Assembly (NCBI RefSeq): GCF_011050415.1
Contig: NZ_DRFS01000006.1
Coordinates: 62,001 to 126,000, forward strand
Origin: Halomonas sp.
GTDB lineage: Bacteria > Pseudomonadota > Gammaproteobacteria > Pseudomonadales > Halomonadaceae
DNA: 64,000 bases
Direction of reading: 5' to 3'
The position numbers and the translations under genes are program-made. This document shows, in pieces, positions 1 to 9,330 of this stretch. The notes beneath the pieces are model-generated. The model worked only from the letters and a program-made list of their open reading frames with translations, was not told the origin of the DNA and did no database searches. How positions within the stretch are numbered: the stretch's first letter is position 1; each line of letters starts with the position of its first letter.

Positions 1-22
1 AGACCCAAGGGCATTGCGTCAA

Positions 23-51
23 TTGCTGGTCGTTCTCTTTACTGTTATATT
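23..51 (+). promoter_or_regulatory. Possible extended -10 promoter for rne
   Basis: TTGCTG (23-28) and TATATT (46-51) are separated by 17 nt, and a TG dinucleotide sits at 43-44, one base before the -10 box, as in extended -10 promoters. Transcription would start near 58 and give a leader of about 630 nt before the rne ATG. The -35 matches consensus at only three of six positions. Confidence 0.4.
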
Positions 52-289
52 CCAAATCGTTCACCAGCCGAGTGCAGAAGGCTTTCTTGTCTAGCGCTAG
101 CGACTAGCTGATCAATGGCGAATTAGTTAATAAATAGCTAATTGGCTAAATTGACTAGCAGAAAGCATCAACGCCGAGCTTGGTTAATGCGCCTGCCCGA
201 CTAACACGCAGGCCTGAGCACAATAAACGGCGCCAGTGTACGCATTGCCCGTTTTAGCGAATTAACATCTGATCTTAAAAATGCAGTAA

Positions 290-348
290 CTCTGCCGCTT
301 GTTTTGATATCGGCAGAGGGAAATCAAGCCTTGCCTTCAACGGCAGGC
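290..348 (+). promoter_or_regulatory. Two adjacent hairpins in the rne leader
   Basis: CTCTGCCG (290-297) is followed after 13 nt by its exact complement CGGCAGAG (311-318). Directly after it, TGCC (332-335) pairs with GGCA (342-345), extended by GCC (328-330) with GGC (346-348) around a one-base bulge. Neither is followed by a run of T, so they look like leader structure rather than terminators. A role in RNase E autoregulation is inferred by analogy with E. coli. Confidence 0.4.
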
Positions 349-691
349 AGTAACTAAAAACGCCACGTTTTGAGCAGCCCCCTCCTTATTCGTCAAAAGG
401 TGCTGGCTGAATCAAAACGACAAGTTCAACGCTGTGCCGGTGGCCGGCGTTGGTGAATCGATGAATGCCAGGTGTTGGCGGTGTCAGCAGGGCCGGATGG
501 ACGTGACAGCCACCGGAACACGTCCTGCCTCCGCCACGTACTCAACGCCCTTTTGGCCGGGTCGGCGATGACGCCTTCCCGGCTTGACGCGTCAGCATAG
601 CTATGCGCCGAGCACAAGCACGCAGCAACCAGCGGTTCGCCTACGTCACCCCATAGGCAGTTCGCCGGTACGCAACGCTATGCGAGACACT

Positions 692-3600
692 ATGAAACGG
701 ATGCTTATTAATGCGACCCAGCCCGAAGAGCTGCGCGTCGCTTTAGTTGATGGACAACGCCTGTACGATCTGGATATTGAATCAGGCGCTCGAGAACAGA
801 AAAAAGCCAATATCTATCGCGGTAAAATCACCCGTGTAGAACCCTCCCTTGAAGCTGCCTTTGTTGATTATGGCGCAGACCGCCACGGCTTCCTGCCACT
901 TAAAGAGATTTCCCGTGAGTACTTTGTCAAAGATGTTTCGGGCCGCCCGAGCATTAAAGAAGTGCTTAAAGAGGGTCAGGAAGTCATCGTTCAGGTGGAC
1001 AAAGAGGAGCGTGGCAATAAAGGCGCTGCGCTAACGACGTTTGTTAGCCTTGCTGGACGCTTCTTGGTGCTAATGCCCAACAACCCACGTGCAGGTGGCA
1101 TTTCACGGCGCATTGAAGGTGATGAGCGCAGCCAGTTGAAAGATGCCATGGGCCAGCTTACCGTGCCCGACAAAATGGGTCTGATCGTCCGCACCGCCGG
1201 CATTGGCCGCAACCCGGAAGAACTACAGTGGGATTTGGATTACCTGGTTCAGGTATGGGAATCGATCACCACTGAAGCCGCTAAGCGCGCTGCACCGTTT
1301 TTGATCTATCGTGAATCTAACGTCATCATCCGCGCCATGCGCGATTACTTACGTCAGGATATCGGCGAAGTATTGATCGACAGCCCCGAGATTCACGCAG
1401 AGGCGCTGGGCTTTATTCGCCAGGTGATGCCGTCTTATCAACAGAAGATCAAGCTCTACGCCGATGAAGTACCGCTTTTCTCCCGCTTCCAGATCGAATC
1501 GCAAATCGAGACGGCCTATCAGCGCGAAGTGAAGCTGCCTTCGGGTGGGTCGATTGTTATTGATCACACCGAAGCACTGGTCTCAATCGATATCAACTCC
1601 GCCCGGGCTACCCGTGGTAGCGATATCGAAGAAACCGCCCTGCAGACCAACTCTGAAGCCGCCGACGAAATCGCTCGCCAGCTACGTCTGCGCGACATCG
1701 GTGGCTTGGTAGTCATCGACTTTATCGACATGGGGCCTGCGCGCAACCAGCGTGAAGTTGAAAACCGCATGCGCGATGCCCTCAAGCTAGATCGTGCACG
1801 GGTACAGATCGGCCGCATTTCACGCTTCGGCCTGATGGAAATGTCCCGCCAGCGCTTGCGACCATCGCTGGGTGAAACCAGCGGCGTGGTATGCCCCCGC
1901 TGTAATGGCCAAGGCACCATTCGTGATGTGCGTTCGCTCTCGCTCTCCATCATGCGCCTGATTGAAGAAGAGGCGATGAAAGAGAATAGCGCACAGATTC
2001 GCGCCATTCTGCCGGTGCCGGTCGCCACTTACCTGCTCAATGAAAAACGCAGCGTATTAGCAGACCTTGAGTCTCGTCAGGGCGTACGCGTGGTACTGCT
2101 GCCTAATCCTGATATGGATACGCCGCACTACGACGTTCAGCGCTTGCGCGATGACCACTTGGATGAGGATGACACTCAAAGCCTCTCAAGCTTCGAGCTT
2201 TCCACCGACACCGAAGTCGGCAAAGAGCCGACGCCTAGCTTCGTGCCTCCCGCTCAACGTGCCGAAGCAGCGGTTAAAAGCGTTACCCACAACGCCCCTG
2301 CCCCTGCATCACTGCAAACCGAAGAGAAGGCGCCTGCTGCTTCTCCCGCGCCTGTAGCGAAATCAGCGCCAGCGTCCAACGAGCAACCCAGCGTGATCGG
2401 TCGCTTTATGCGCGGCTTTGCTAAATTGCTGGGCGGCGACGACACCCCCGCTGAACCGACCCCGGCGCCGCAGGCCGAAACGCCAGCACCGCGTAGGCAG
2501 AGCGAGCGTAAATCTAATCAGCGCAACAGCGAATCTAGGCAGCGCTCCTCACGCCCAGAGCGTGGCGACAACGCTGGCCGAAACGAGCAGCGCAACGACA
2601 GCAATAGCCGAACTGAGCAGAAAGCTGAGCAAAAATCCGAACAGCGCAGCAGCACGCCGCGTCCGGCCAGCGATGATAGTAGTGATAAGCGCAGCGGCCC
2701 TAGCCGCACACGCAATCGTCGTCGCCATCCTCAGCAAGACGATAACAGTGCTCAGGAAAACAATGCTCAGAAAAACACCGACGCTGTAAAAGATACCAAT
2801 AGCAACGATAATGCTGGCAAAGCGGCACCGCAGAAAGAGCCTCGTCGTGACGCTGTGCGCGAAAATCAGCGTGAAGAAGCAGCTAAACAGCCTGTCGACG
2901 ATGGCAAGCCGAAGCGTACGCGCAACAACCCACGCAACCGCACACGCACCCAGGCGGTTAACCCTGAGGCAGAAGCTGAGCAGCTAAAACTGCAGGCAGA
3001 AGCGCCGACGGAAACGCCAGTATCAGCAGATGCTTCAGAATCCATGGAAGCAGCGCTGCAAACAGCTAAAAATACGTCTGCACCGGCATCGACTCAGCCC
3101 GTTGAAACAACTGAGCAAGCCGATAGCGCGACGACCGCTGATAGCCCAGCGGCAGTGAATAGTAAGGCACGCAAGTCAACCCATCAGCGTCGCCAGCCCA
3201 AAGCTGCACCAGAGGTTCATGCTGACAGTGCTCTGGAAGAAACGTCTGCTCAGGAGCCAGCAGTTACCCAGCCAGTAGCAGCCGAGGCGAAAACTAGCGA
3301 TGAAGCGATGGCGGCGCCATCCGCGGAAACAGTTGAGACTAAGAAAACTGAGACGGAGGTAACTGAGAAAGAAGTAACTGAGAAAGAAGTAAATGAGAAA
3401 GAGCTAACTGAGAAAGAGTTAACTGCGTTTAATAAGCCTGCAGAAAACTCGGTTACACCAGCACCGATTGAGCCTGCATCAATACCTGAATCCGCTGAGG
3501 CTGATGCAGCAGAGCCGACCGAAGCCAAGCAAGCTAGTGTAGACGTTGAAGCAGCAAGCTCAAGCGTTGCTGAGAGCATCACCGAGACTCAACCTGCCTC

Positions 3601-3943
3601 ACCGGTTGAAGAGCAGTCCAGTGACAAAATGTCCGGTGAGCAGCCTAGTCACGAACAAGCTAATCGTGAAGAGCTAATGCCCGAGCAACCACAGCCTATC
3701 GAAGCACCAACAGTTGCAGCAGAACCCGAGGTAGCTGTAGAGCCTCAGCGCGCGCAGCCGGTAGCAAGCGAAGCAGCTATTGAAGCTGCTCCAGAAGTAT
3801 TGGCAGAAACGGTTGCAGAAGCGACAACAGAAGCTCCTCAAGAAGCTGACAATGTGGCTAAACCGCGCCGTCGCCGCACCCGCGCGCACAATGACCCGCG
3901 TGAAAAGCGCAAGCAGGCACAACAAGACACTCACTCCGAATAA
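692..3943 (+). CDS. rne: Ribonuclease E
   Basis: Endoribonuclease that starts mRNA decay, processes rRNA and tRNA precursors and scaffolds the degradosome at the inner membrane. The 1083-residue product begins [10 protein letters not shown] like E. coli RNase E, which fixes the start at 692; an in-frame ATG at 680 and an open frame back to 584 are upstream extensions. The catalytic half (about 1-500) contains the S1 domain (about 35-125), metal-binding Asp300 and Asp343 (E. coli D303/D346) and the zinc-link CPRCNGQG (Cys401, Cys404). The second half is low-complexity, with Arg-rich stretches (about 620-800) followed by a Glu/Ala/Thr-rich segment and a basic C-terminus, as expected of the disordered scaffold region. 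It includes a tandem repeat at 3346-3420. The gene ends in a strong terminator. Confidence 0.97.
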   Translation: MKRMLINATQPEELRVALVDGQRLYDLDIESGAREQKKANIYRGKITRVEPSLEAAFVDYGADRHGFLPLKEISREYFVKDVSGRPSIKEVLKEGQEVIVQVDKEERGNKGAALTTFVSLAGRFLVLMPNNPRAGGISRRIEGDERSQLKDAMGQLTVPDKMGLIVRTAGIGRNPEELQWDLDYLVQVWESITTEAAKRAAPFLIYRESNVIIRAMRDYLRQDIGEVLIDSPEIHAEALGFIRQVMPSYQQKIKLYADEVPLFSRFQIESQIETAYQREVKLPSGGSIVIDHTEALVSIDINSARATRGSDIEETALQTNSEAADEIARQLRLRDIGGLVVIDFIDMGPARNQREVENRMRDALKLDRARVQIGRISRFGLMEMSRQRLRPSLGETSGVVCPRCNGQGTIRDVRSLSLSIMRLIEEEAMKENSAQIRAILPVPVATYLLNEKRSVLADLESRQGVRVVLLPNPDMDTPHYDVQRLRDDHLDEDDTQSLSSFELSTDTEVGKEPTPSFVPPAQRAEAAVKSVTHNAPAPASLQTEEKAPAASPAPVAKSAPASNEQPSVIGRFMRGFAKLLGGDDTPAEPTPAPQAETPAPRRQSERKSNQRNSESRQRSSRPERGDNAGRNEQRNDSNSRTEQKAEQKSEQRSSTPRPASDDSSDKRSGPSRTRNRRRHPQQDDNSAQENNAQKNTDAVKDTNSNDNAGKAAPQKEPRRDAVRENQREEAAKQPVDDGKPKRTRNNPRNRTRTQAVNPEAEAEQLKLQAEAPTETPVSADASESMEAALQTAKNTSAPASTQPVETTEQADSATTADSPAAVNSKARKSTHQRRQPKAAPEVHADSALEETSAQEPAVTQPVAAEAKTSDEAMAAPSAETVETKKTETEVTEKEVTEKEVNEKELTEKELTAFNKPAENSVTPAPIEPASIPESAEADAAEPTEAKQASVDVEAASSSVAESITETQPASPVEEQSSDKMSGEQPSHEQANREELMPEQPQPIEAPTVAAEPEVAVEPQRAQPVASEAAIEAAPEVLAETVAEATTEAPQEADNVAKPRRRRTRAHNDPREKRKQAQQDTHSE
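3346..3420 (+). repeat. Tandem 15-bp repeat, five copies, inside rne
   Basis: Five consecutive 15-bp units (3346, 3361, 3376, 3391, 3406) of the form AACTGAGAAAGAAGT; units 2 and 3 are identical and the others differ at a few positions. Being a multiple of three, the repeat stays in frame and encodes a run of Thr-Glu-Lys-Glu-Val/Leu pentapeptides in the disordered C-terminal half of RNase E. Confidence 0.9.
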
Positions 3944-3965
3944 AACGGATGCGTGTTGTAGTAAC

Positions 3966-3991
3966 AAAAACCCCGCCTAGGCGGGGTTTTT
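3966..3991. terminator. Bidirectional terminator between rne and murB
   Basis: CCCCGCC (3971-3977) pairs with GGCGGGG (3980-3986), flanked by five A on one side and five T on the other, so a U-tract follows the stem on both strands. The genes on either side converge, which fits a shared terminator. Confidence 0.9.
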
Positions 3992-4015
3992 GTGTTTTAT
4001 CGTATGGCGTAGATT

Positions 4016-5023
4016 CTATGCTTTTATAACTCGCGGCTCCGGCTCTAAGCGCACCCCAAAACGCGCCTCGACTTTATCGGCGATTGCACTGGCCGTTTTC
4101 ATTAGCCCATCACGATCCCCGCCCCCAAAATGCACCAGTACCAACGCTTGATGCTGATGCACGCCAAAGGCACCATCCCGCATACCTTTTAAGCCACACT
4201 GGTCAATGAGCCAACCCGCTGCCAATTTGGTTTGCCCTTTTCCTTGTGGAAAATGCGGCATGGTGGGGTATATTTTTAGTAGCTGTGCCACCGATTGATC
4301 ACTAACAAGTGGGTTTTTAAAAAAACTTCCTGCATTAGCCAGCACCTGAGGGTCGGGCAGTTTCTCACGGCGAATGGCACACACCGCTTCAGCCACCTCA
4401 AGCGGTGTGGGAGCTTGAGGTAATCGTGCAGCAAGATCGCCATAATTAAGCCGTGGCGTAGGCTTACGTGATAAACGCAAGACAAGCTGGGTAATCACTA
4501 CTTTATTGGCCAGAGGGCCTTTAAATGCGCTGTCACGGTAACCAAAAGCGCACTCTTTTGCGCTCAGCCAATACGTAGCGCCCGTGGCAAATTCCATCAC
4601 CTTTACAGCTTGCAGGGTATCGCCAAGCTCAACGCCATAGGCACCAATATTTTGCACCGGCGCCGCCCCACAGCAGCCGGGAATTAACGCCAAATTTTCA
4701 ATTCCCCACAGGCCGCGTTCTGCAGTTGCCATGACTAAATCATGCCAATTAACCCCGGCCCCTACATGGGCATACACACTCCCCTGCTGCCGAGTAAGCC
4801 ACCACTGCTGCAGTGCGGGTCTCACGACCAAACCCGGCAACTGATCAGGCAACAGTACGTTGCTGCCACCCCCTAGCAAGGTTACTGGCCAATCTTTGTG
4901 GTGAGCATGGGAAAGGGTCGCGCGCAGTGCAGCCAGCGTGCTAGGTGCGGCAAAGTACTCAGCTCGGCAAGGTAGCTTCAGCGTATTGGCGAAGGTTAAG
5001 TCAACGTTGCGATCAAGATTCAT
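4016..5023 (-). CDS. murB: UDP-N-acetylenolpyruvoylglucosamine reductase MurB
   Basis: NADPH- and FAD-dependent reduction of UDP-GlcNAc-enolpyruvate to UDP-MurNAc, the second committed step of peptidoglycan synthesis, in the cytoplasm. The FAD-binding segment GGGSNVLL (51-58), the NIGAYGVE motif and the AGSFFKNP segment with the catalytic serine are all present. The frame is open further upstream through ATG 5083 and TTG 5098, but both lie inside the phosphatase gene. The ATG at 5023 gives 335 residues, close to E. coli MurB (342), and starts 25 nt after the phosphatase stop, though its ribosome binding site is weak. It is the last gene of the comEC-msbA-lpxK-ycaR-kdsB-ptp-murB run. Confidence 0.95.
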   Translation of the reverse strand: MNLDRNVDLTFANTLKLPCRAEYFAAPSTLAALRATLSHAHHKDWPVTLLGGGSNVLLPDQLPGLVVRPALQQWWLTRQQGSVYAHVGAGVNWHDLVMATAERGLWGIENLALIPGCCGAAPVQNIGAYGVELGDTLQAVKVMEFATGATYWLSAKECAFGYRDSAFKGPLANKVVITQLVLRLSRKPTPRLNYGDLAARLPQAPTPLEVAEAVCAIRREKLPDPQVLANAGSFFKNPLVSDQSVAQLLKIYPTMPHFPQGKGQTKLAAGWLIDQCGLKGMRDGAFGVHQHQALVLVHFGGGDRDGLMKTASAIADKVEARFGVRLEPEPRVIKA

Positions 5024-5048
5024 CCGTTTTGCCACATCATCAGTCACA

Positions 5049-5513
5049 TTACCGCTCACGCTGAAGATGTTGAATAAGCCCATTGGATGCGGCTTCAATC
5101 ATATTAAGAACGTTCTCAAACCCCTCTTCACCACCATAGTAAGGGTCTGGCACTTCAACGCCGGGCGTACCCGCAAAATCCAAAAACAGGCCAGTATGCG
5201 CACTACTATTAGCAGGCTTCAGCTCGCGCATGGCGCGTAAATTATCCTGATCCATACCCAGCACATAGTCGAAGTCAGTAAAGTCTCGCTCACTGAGCTG
5301 ACGGGCACGCAGGCCACTTAAGTCAATACCACGCAGCTTTGCTGCCTGCTGGGCGCGCTGGTCTGGCGCTTTACCCACATGCCAATTACCCACGCCACAG
5401 GAATCCACTTCCACCTGATTGCTCATCCCGGCTCTTTCAAGGGCGCGGCGAAAAACACCTTCAGCAGTAGGCGAGCGGCAAATATTACCCAAACACACAA
5501 ATAACACTTTCAC
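5049..5513 (-). CDS. Low molecular weight protein-tyrosine phosphatase
   Basis: Cytoplasmic phosphatase of 154 residues. The P-loop signature CLGNICRS gives nucleophile Cys7 and Arg13 of CX5R, and DPYYGG near residue 120 supplies the general-acid Asp. I chose GTG 5513 because AGGAG sits 7 nt upstream; the frame is open to a GTG at 5528 that lacks such a site. It lies between kdsB and murB, as I recall in Pseudomonas. Relatives (Wzb, PtpA) act with bacterial tyrosine kinases in polysaccharide export, but no such kinase gene is in this window, so the substrate is unknown. Confidence 0.9.
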   Translation of the reverse strand: MKVLFVCLGNICRSPTAEGVFRRALERAGMSNQVEVDSCGVGNWHVGKAPDQRAQQAAKLRGIDLSGLRARQLSERDFTDFDYVLGMDQDNLRAMRELKPANSSAHTGLFLDFAGTPGVEVPDPYYGGEEGFENVLNMIEAASNGLIQHLQRER

Positions 5514-5535
5514 TGCAGCGCTCCTCACCTACTGA

Positions 5536-6309
5536 TTAATTATTTGACTGAGCCATTATTGCCCGAACACGCGCCAGGTCTTCTGCCGTATCCACACCCG
5601 TCGGGTTTACCTCACAGGCCAACGCCACCTGGATCAAATGACCATTTTGCAGCGCGCGCAACTGTTCTAGCTGCTCGAGCTGTTCAAGACTGGAGGCTGG
5701 CCAATCGCGGTAAGCGGCTAAAAATCCGGCGCGGTAAGCGTATAAGCCGATATGACGCAGCCAGGCATCCGTCGTCAGCAGCTCGGGCGGCTCTTTGAAC
5801 TGCTCACGATCCCAGGGGATGGGCGCGCGCGAAAAATACAGCGCCCGGCCTTGTAGCGTACGTACTACTTTAACCACATTGGGATTAAACAGCGTTGCAA
5901 CATCATTGATAGGCTCCGCCAGCGTTGCTATCGACGCCTCAGCGTCATCGGCTAAACGCAGCGCCACCTGATTGATCAATGCGGGAGGAATCAACGGCTC
6001 ATCGCCCTGTACATTTACCAGCAGTGCGTCACTTGCCAATTCCAGCACATCCGCCACTTCCGCCAAACGATCAGTGCCTGAAGGATGATCGCCGCGGGTC
6101 ATAATCACTTCGGCACCATACGCTAGCATGGCATCACGGATACGAGCATCATCCGTTGCCACCACGACTCTACTCGCGTGGCTTTGGCAGGCACGTCGCC
6201 ACACATGAGCGACCATCGGCTCACCGGCAATGTCCAGCAGCGGCTTGCCGGGTAGCCGAGTTGAGCCATAGCGTGCAGGCACGACAACGGTAAAATCAGG
6301 GAAAGCCAT
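5536..6309 (-). CDS. kdsB: 3-deoxy-manno-octulosonate cytidylyltransferase KdsB
   Basis: Activates KDO with CTP to CMP-KDO, the donor used by WaaA for the LPS inner core, in the cytoplasm. The 257-residue protein starts with the nucleotidyltransferase motif [14 protein letters not shown] (11-24), followed by NVQGDEPLI and the C-terminal PTGVDT segment typical of KdsB. ATG 6309 has GGAGG 7 nt upstream and overlaps the ycaR stop by one base (TGATG), so the two are probably translationally coupled. kdsD and kdsC, which make the KDO precursor, are at the right end of the window. Confidence 0.96.
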   Translation of the reverse strand: MAFPDFTVVVPARYGSTRLPGKPLLDIAGEPMVAHVWRRACQSHASRVVVATDDARIRDAMLAYGAEVIMTRGDHPSGTDRLAEVADVLELASDALLVNVQGDEPLIPPALINQVALRLADDAEASIATLAEPINDVATLFNPNVVKVVRTLQGRALYFSRAPIPWDREQFKEPPELLTTDAWLRHIGLYAYRAGFLAAYRDWPASSLEQLEQLEQLRALQNGHLIQVALACEVNPTGVDTAEDLARVRAIMAQSNN

Positions 6310-6530
6310 CAAACGCCTCCTGAACTTCCTGGTGAGCGGCCTGGTGATGTGTGTAGCTTTTCATCGGCATCCATGATGCGTGCCTCTTCCGGCAACATCA
6401 CCGGAATCCCCTCTTGGATTGGATAGGCTAAGCCATCGTAGTGGCAGCGCAGCTCTTGGGCTTCGCGGTCATATTTAAGTTTACCGTTACACAATGGGCA
6501 AACGAGCATTGCCAGCAATTCCTTATCCAT
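6309..6530 (-). CDS. ycaR: Trm112/YcaR-family small zinc-binding protein
   Basis: A 73-residue protein beginning [18 protein letters not shown]. Cys11, Cys14 and Cys29 are candidate zinc ligands of the Trm112-like (UPF0434) fold, and [11 protein letters not shown] near residue 45 is the other conserved block. In E. coli ycaR also sits next to kdsB and lpxK; its molecular role there is not settled. AGGAG lies upstream of ATG 6530. The last dozen residues are Gly/Ser/Pro-rich, overlap the kdsB ribosome binding site and may not be folded. Confidence 0.85.
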   Translation of the reverse strand: MDKELLAMLVCPLCNGKLKYDREAQELRCHYDGLAYPIQEGIPVMLPEEARIMDADEKLHTSPGRSPGSSGGV

Positions 6531-6542
6531 GCGCAGTCTCCT

Positions 6543-7541
6543 TTAGGAAAGTGCTGACAGCCGTGCTGTCAGCCAGTGTTCAAACTCAAGTGGAAGCGTT
6601 GCCTCCACGTCGAGTACCCAACTATTGGCTGGCGCGAAGTCGTAACACTTGACGGCATCTTTGGCGGTCATAATAAGCGGGCGAGACTCCGCAAAGTTAA
6701 GCGCTTCAGCGTTAAAGCGCTGATGATCTGCCAAGGGGTGCCAATCTCCCACCACACCCAGCGCCGTTAACGTGCGAAAGAAACGTTCGGGGTGCCCAAT
6801 GCCTGCCACGGCGTGCACCGGTAGGCTAAACGGCAAGGGCGTTAACGGAAATTTTTTGCCGTCTTCAAGGCGGCGCCAGCCCCGTGGCGCTAATTGCATA
6901 GTCGTGACAGAGCCGATGGGCAGTGGCTGCTGTAAAGACCCATTGACGATCACAGCGTCAACACGCTTTAAACGATCAGGCGACTCGCGCAGCGGACCGG
7001 CAGGCAGACAGCGGCCATTACCCAGCCCACGGGCACCGTCGATCACTAACAGTTCGATATCCCGAGCCAATGCCAAATGTTGCAAGCCGTCGTCACTCAA
7101 AATGATATCGCACCCCGATTCCACCAGCGCCTGTACACCTCGCGCACGCTTAGGGTCGGCCACCACTGGCAGTCTGGTTTGCTGCGCCAGCATGAGCGGC
7201 TCATCGCCGCTTTCAGCAACGTTGGTGTTGGGAGTGACCAAGAGTGGGTAGTGCAACGCTTTGCCACCGTAGCCACGGGTAACGATACCAGGCGACCACC
7301 CTTGCGCCACCAAGCTGTGTGCCAACCACGCCACCAGCGGTGATTTTCCTGTCCCGCCTAAGGTTATATTGCCTACTACGATAACCGGCACTGGGGCTTG
7401 CCATGAAGCTTTTCTACCGCTTAGGTAGGCCTGCTCACGGCGCGCCATGCCCCACTGATAAAGCGCACCCAAGGGCGCCAACGGCCAGAGCCATTGACTA
7501 CCTTGATAGGCCCCCCGCAGCCAGCGCTCGGCCAACTTCAT
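6543..7541 (-). CDS. lpxK: Tetraacyldisaccharide 4'-kinase LpxK
   Basis: Phosphorylates the 4' position of the tetraacyldisaccharide lipid A precursor to give lipid IVA, at the inner face of the cytoplasmic membrane. The 332-residue protein has an N-terminal amphipathic/hydrophobic segment (about 15-35) and the P-loop GNITLGGTGKSP (57-68); ILSDDGLQH is the conserved Asp/His region. The ATG overlaps the msbA stop by 4 nt (ATGA), so kinase and lipid A flippase are likely made together. This coupling is also seen in E. coli. Confidence 0.96.
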   Translation of the reverse strand: MKLAERWLRGAYQGSQWLWPLAPLGALYQWGMARREQAYLSGRKASWQAPVPVIVVGNITLGGTGKSPLVAWLAHSLVAQGWSPGIVTRGYGGKALHYPLLVTPNTNVAESGDEPLMLAQQTRLPVVADPKRARGVQALVESGCDIILSDDGLQHLALARDIELLVIDGARGLGNGRCLPAGPLRESPDRLKRVDAVIVNGSLQQPLPIGSVTTMQLAPRGWRRLEDGKKFPLTPLPFSLPVHAVAGIGHPERFFRTLTALGVVGDWHPLADHQRFNAEALNFAESRPLIMTAKDAVKCYDFAPANSWVLDVEATLPLEFEHWLTARLSALS

Positions 7542-9274
7542 TGCACTTCTTGAAACTGTAGCTGATGCAGTGCCGCATAGGCACCATTTGCATCCAGTAG
7601 TACTTGATGGGGGCCTTCTTCAATAATGCGCCCCTGATCCATCACAATAATCCTATCTGCCCGTTCAATGGTCGATAAGCGGTGTGCAATCACTAAGGTG
7701 GTTCGCCCTTCACAAACACGCTCCAGGGCTTTTTGGATATAGCGTTCAGACTCGGTGTCCAGCGCTGAGGTAGCTTCATCCAGCACCAACAGCGGCGCGT
7801 CTTTATAAATCGCTCTAGCAATCGCTAACCGTTGTCGTTGGCCGCCGGAAAGCATCACACCGTTTTCACCGACAATGGTGGCATAACCATTGGGGAGCTT
7901 TTCAATAAATTCATGAGCATAGGCAGCTTCAGCCGCAGCCTTAACAGCGTCGAGATCAGGATTTTCCACTCCGTAGGCGATATTATCGGCAATCGAGGCG
8001 TTAAATAGCGTTACCTGTTGAGAAACTAACGCAATCTGCTGACGCAGCGGGCCCAAGGCGTACTCATCAATATCAATGCCATCGATCCGGATACTGCCTT
8101 CACTGAGACGATAAAAGCGCGGCAATAGGCTAACTAGGGTTGACTTGCCGCTTCCCGAGCGGCCCACGATAGCGACAAGCTCTCCCGGCGCTAAACGAAG
8201 ATTAATATTGTGCAGCACGTTGGGCTGATCAGCGTCGTAGCGGAAACTAACATTATCGATCTCTACGTCACCGCTTAAACGGTGCGTAATACGCTTACCC
8301 TCATCAGGTTCGGGCGCCATATCCAGCAGCCCAAACAGTTCAGATGCCGCTGCAATGCCTTTTTGTATTTCACCATTAATCTCTGTTAACTGGCGCACGG
8401 GCTTAATCATTAACGCGGCGGCAGTAATAAAGGCAACGAACTCCCCTGGCGTCATATTCGCCATGAGTGAAGGCGCCATCGCCAGCCAGACCAGCATTGC
8501 CATTGAGACAGCCACCAGCATCAATATCACTGGTGAACTGACTGCGCGGGTCATGGCTTCTTTCATACTTTGACGACGATTCTCCTCACTGACTCGCTCA
8601 AAGCGCTCCTTCTCATATGCTTCTGCACCGTGTGTACGCACTACCCGATAACCGGACAGCGCTTCTGACGCTATATGGGTTACATCCCCCATGGAGTGCT
8701 GAATACGCTTTGAAATGCGCCTAAAGCGTTTACTGACGAAGTTGACAACTAAGGCAATAATCGGTGTCACGCCCAGAAAAAGCAGCGTCAGCATCCAATT
8801 GGTCCATAGCAGGTAGAGGATCAAACCCACCACAAAGAGGCCTTCGCGCAGAATAATCGTGACCGCCTGAGTGGCGGCTCCGGCGACCTGTTCTACGTGG
8901 TAGGTAACCCGCGAGACTAATTGACCGCTTGAGTGGTGGTCAAAAAACCAGCCGGGCAAATGGAGCAGATGGGCAAAAACATCACAGCGCAGGGTGTGTA
9001 TCACGTAACGGCCTACGTAGGACATGAAATAGGTGCTTAAAAAAGTACCTATACCCCTGGCGGAGAACATAATAATTACAAAGAGTGGCAGAAATAGCCT
9101 GAATGCAGCATCGGGATTTTGTATGCCATCAATCAGGCGCTTCATCATCTCCGCCAACGCAGTGCTCGACGCGGCATAAACGACAAACCCCACCAGCGCC
9201 AGCGCAAACGCTCGCCAATGTGGTTTTACGTAACTCAATAACCGTTTATAGATATCCCAACTTGAATCAGTCAC
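7538..9274 (-). CDS. msbA: Lipid A export ABC transporter MsbA
   Basis: Homodimeric inner-membrane exporter that flips core-lipid A to the periplasmic leaflet. The 578-residue half-transporter has six predicted membrane segments in the first 300 residues, then an ATPase domain with Walker A GRSGSGKST, signature LSGGQRQR and Walker B LLVLDEATSALD. GTG 9274 is preceded by AGGAG at 5 nt and is preferred to the upstream TTG 9289. Its stop overlaps the lpxK start. In the otherwise similar Pseudomonas locus I recall exbB/exbD here, whereas E. coli has msbA between comEC (ycaI) and lpxK, as in this window. Confidence 0.95.
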   Translation of the reverse strand: MTDSSWDIYKRLLSYVKPHWRAFALALVGFVVYAASSTALAEMMKRLIDGIQNPDAAFRLFLPLFVIIMFSARGIGTFLSTYFMSYVGRYVIHTLRCDVFAHLLHLPGWFFDHHSSGQLVSRVTYHVEQVAGAATQAVTIILREGLFVVGLILYLLWTNWMLTLLFLGVTPIIALVVNFVSKRFRRISKRIQHSMGDVTHIASEALSGYRVVRTHGAEAYEKERFERVSEENRRQSMKEAMTRAVSSPVILMLVAVSMAMLVWLAMAPSLMANMTPGEFVAFITAAALMIKPVRQLTEINGEIQKGIAAASELFGLLDMAPEPDEGKRITHRLSGDVEIDNVSFRYDADQPNVLHNINLRLAPGELVAIVGRSGSGKSTLVSLLPRFYRLSEGSIRIDGIDIDEYALGPLRQQIALVSQQVTLFNASIADNIAYGVENPDLDAVKAAAEAAYAHEFIEKLPNGYATIVGENGVMLSGGQRQRLAIARAIYKDAPLLVLDEATSALDTESERYIQKALERVCEGRTTLVIAHRLSTIERADRIIVMDQGRIIEEGPHQVLLDANGAYAALHQLQFQEVQ

Positions 9275-9330
9275 ACGCGCTCCTGGCAATAGTGTGCAAT
9301 GCGGAGGATTCTACCTTATGCCAGCGAGCT

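Larger units (their letters stand above)
1..691 (+). other. Gene-free region ahead of rne: promoter and structured leader
   Basis: No credible coding region lies here. A 63-codon minus-strand reading frame (426-617) has no family resemblance and sits in GC-rich inverted repeats. The stretch holds a promoter-like sequence near its left end (23-51), a perfect 8-bp inverted repeat (290-297 with 311-318), a second small hairpin (328-348), and GC-rich complementary segments between about 430 and 560. RNase E of E. coli is known to control its own mRNA through a long structured 5' leader. The layout here suggests the same arrangement, but that is inference. Confidence 0.5.

Noticed and set aside
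426-617. A 63-codon minus-strand reading frame ahead of rne
   Set aside because: No recognisable domain, and it lies in the GC-rich inverted-repeat part of the rne leader.
5640-5700. Apparent Leu-Glu-Gln repeat in KdsB
   Set aside because: The same region in other KdsB proteins reads LExxExLEQLR, so this is a normal family segment rather than an expansion.
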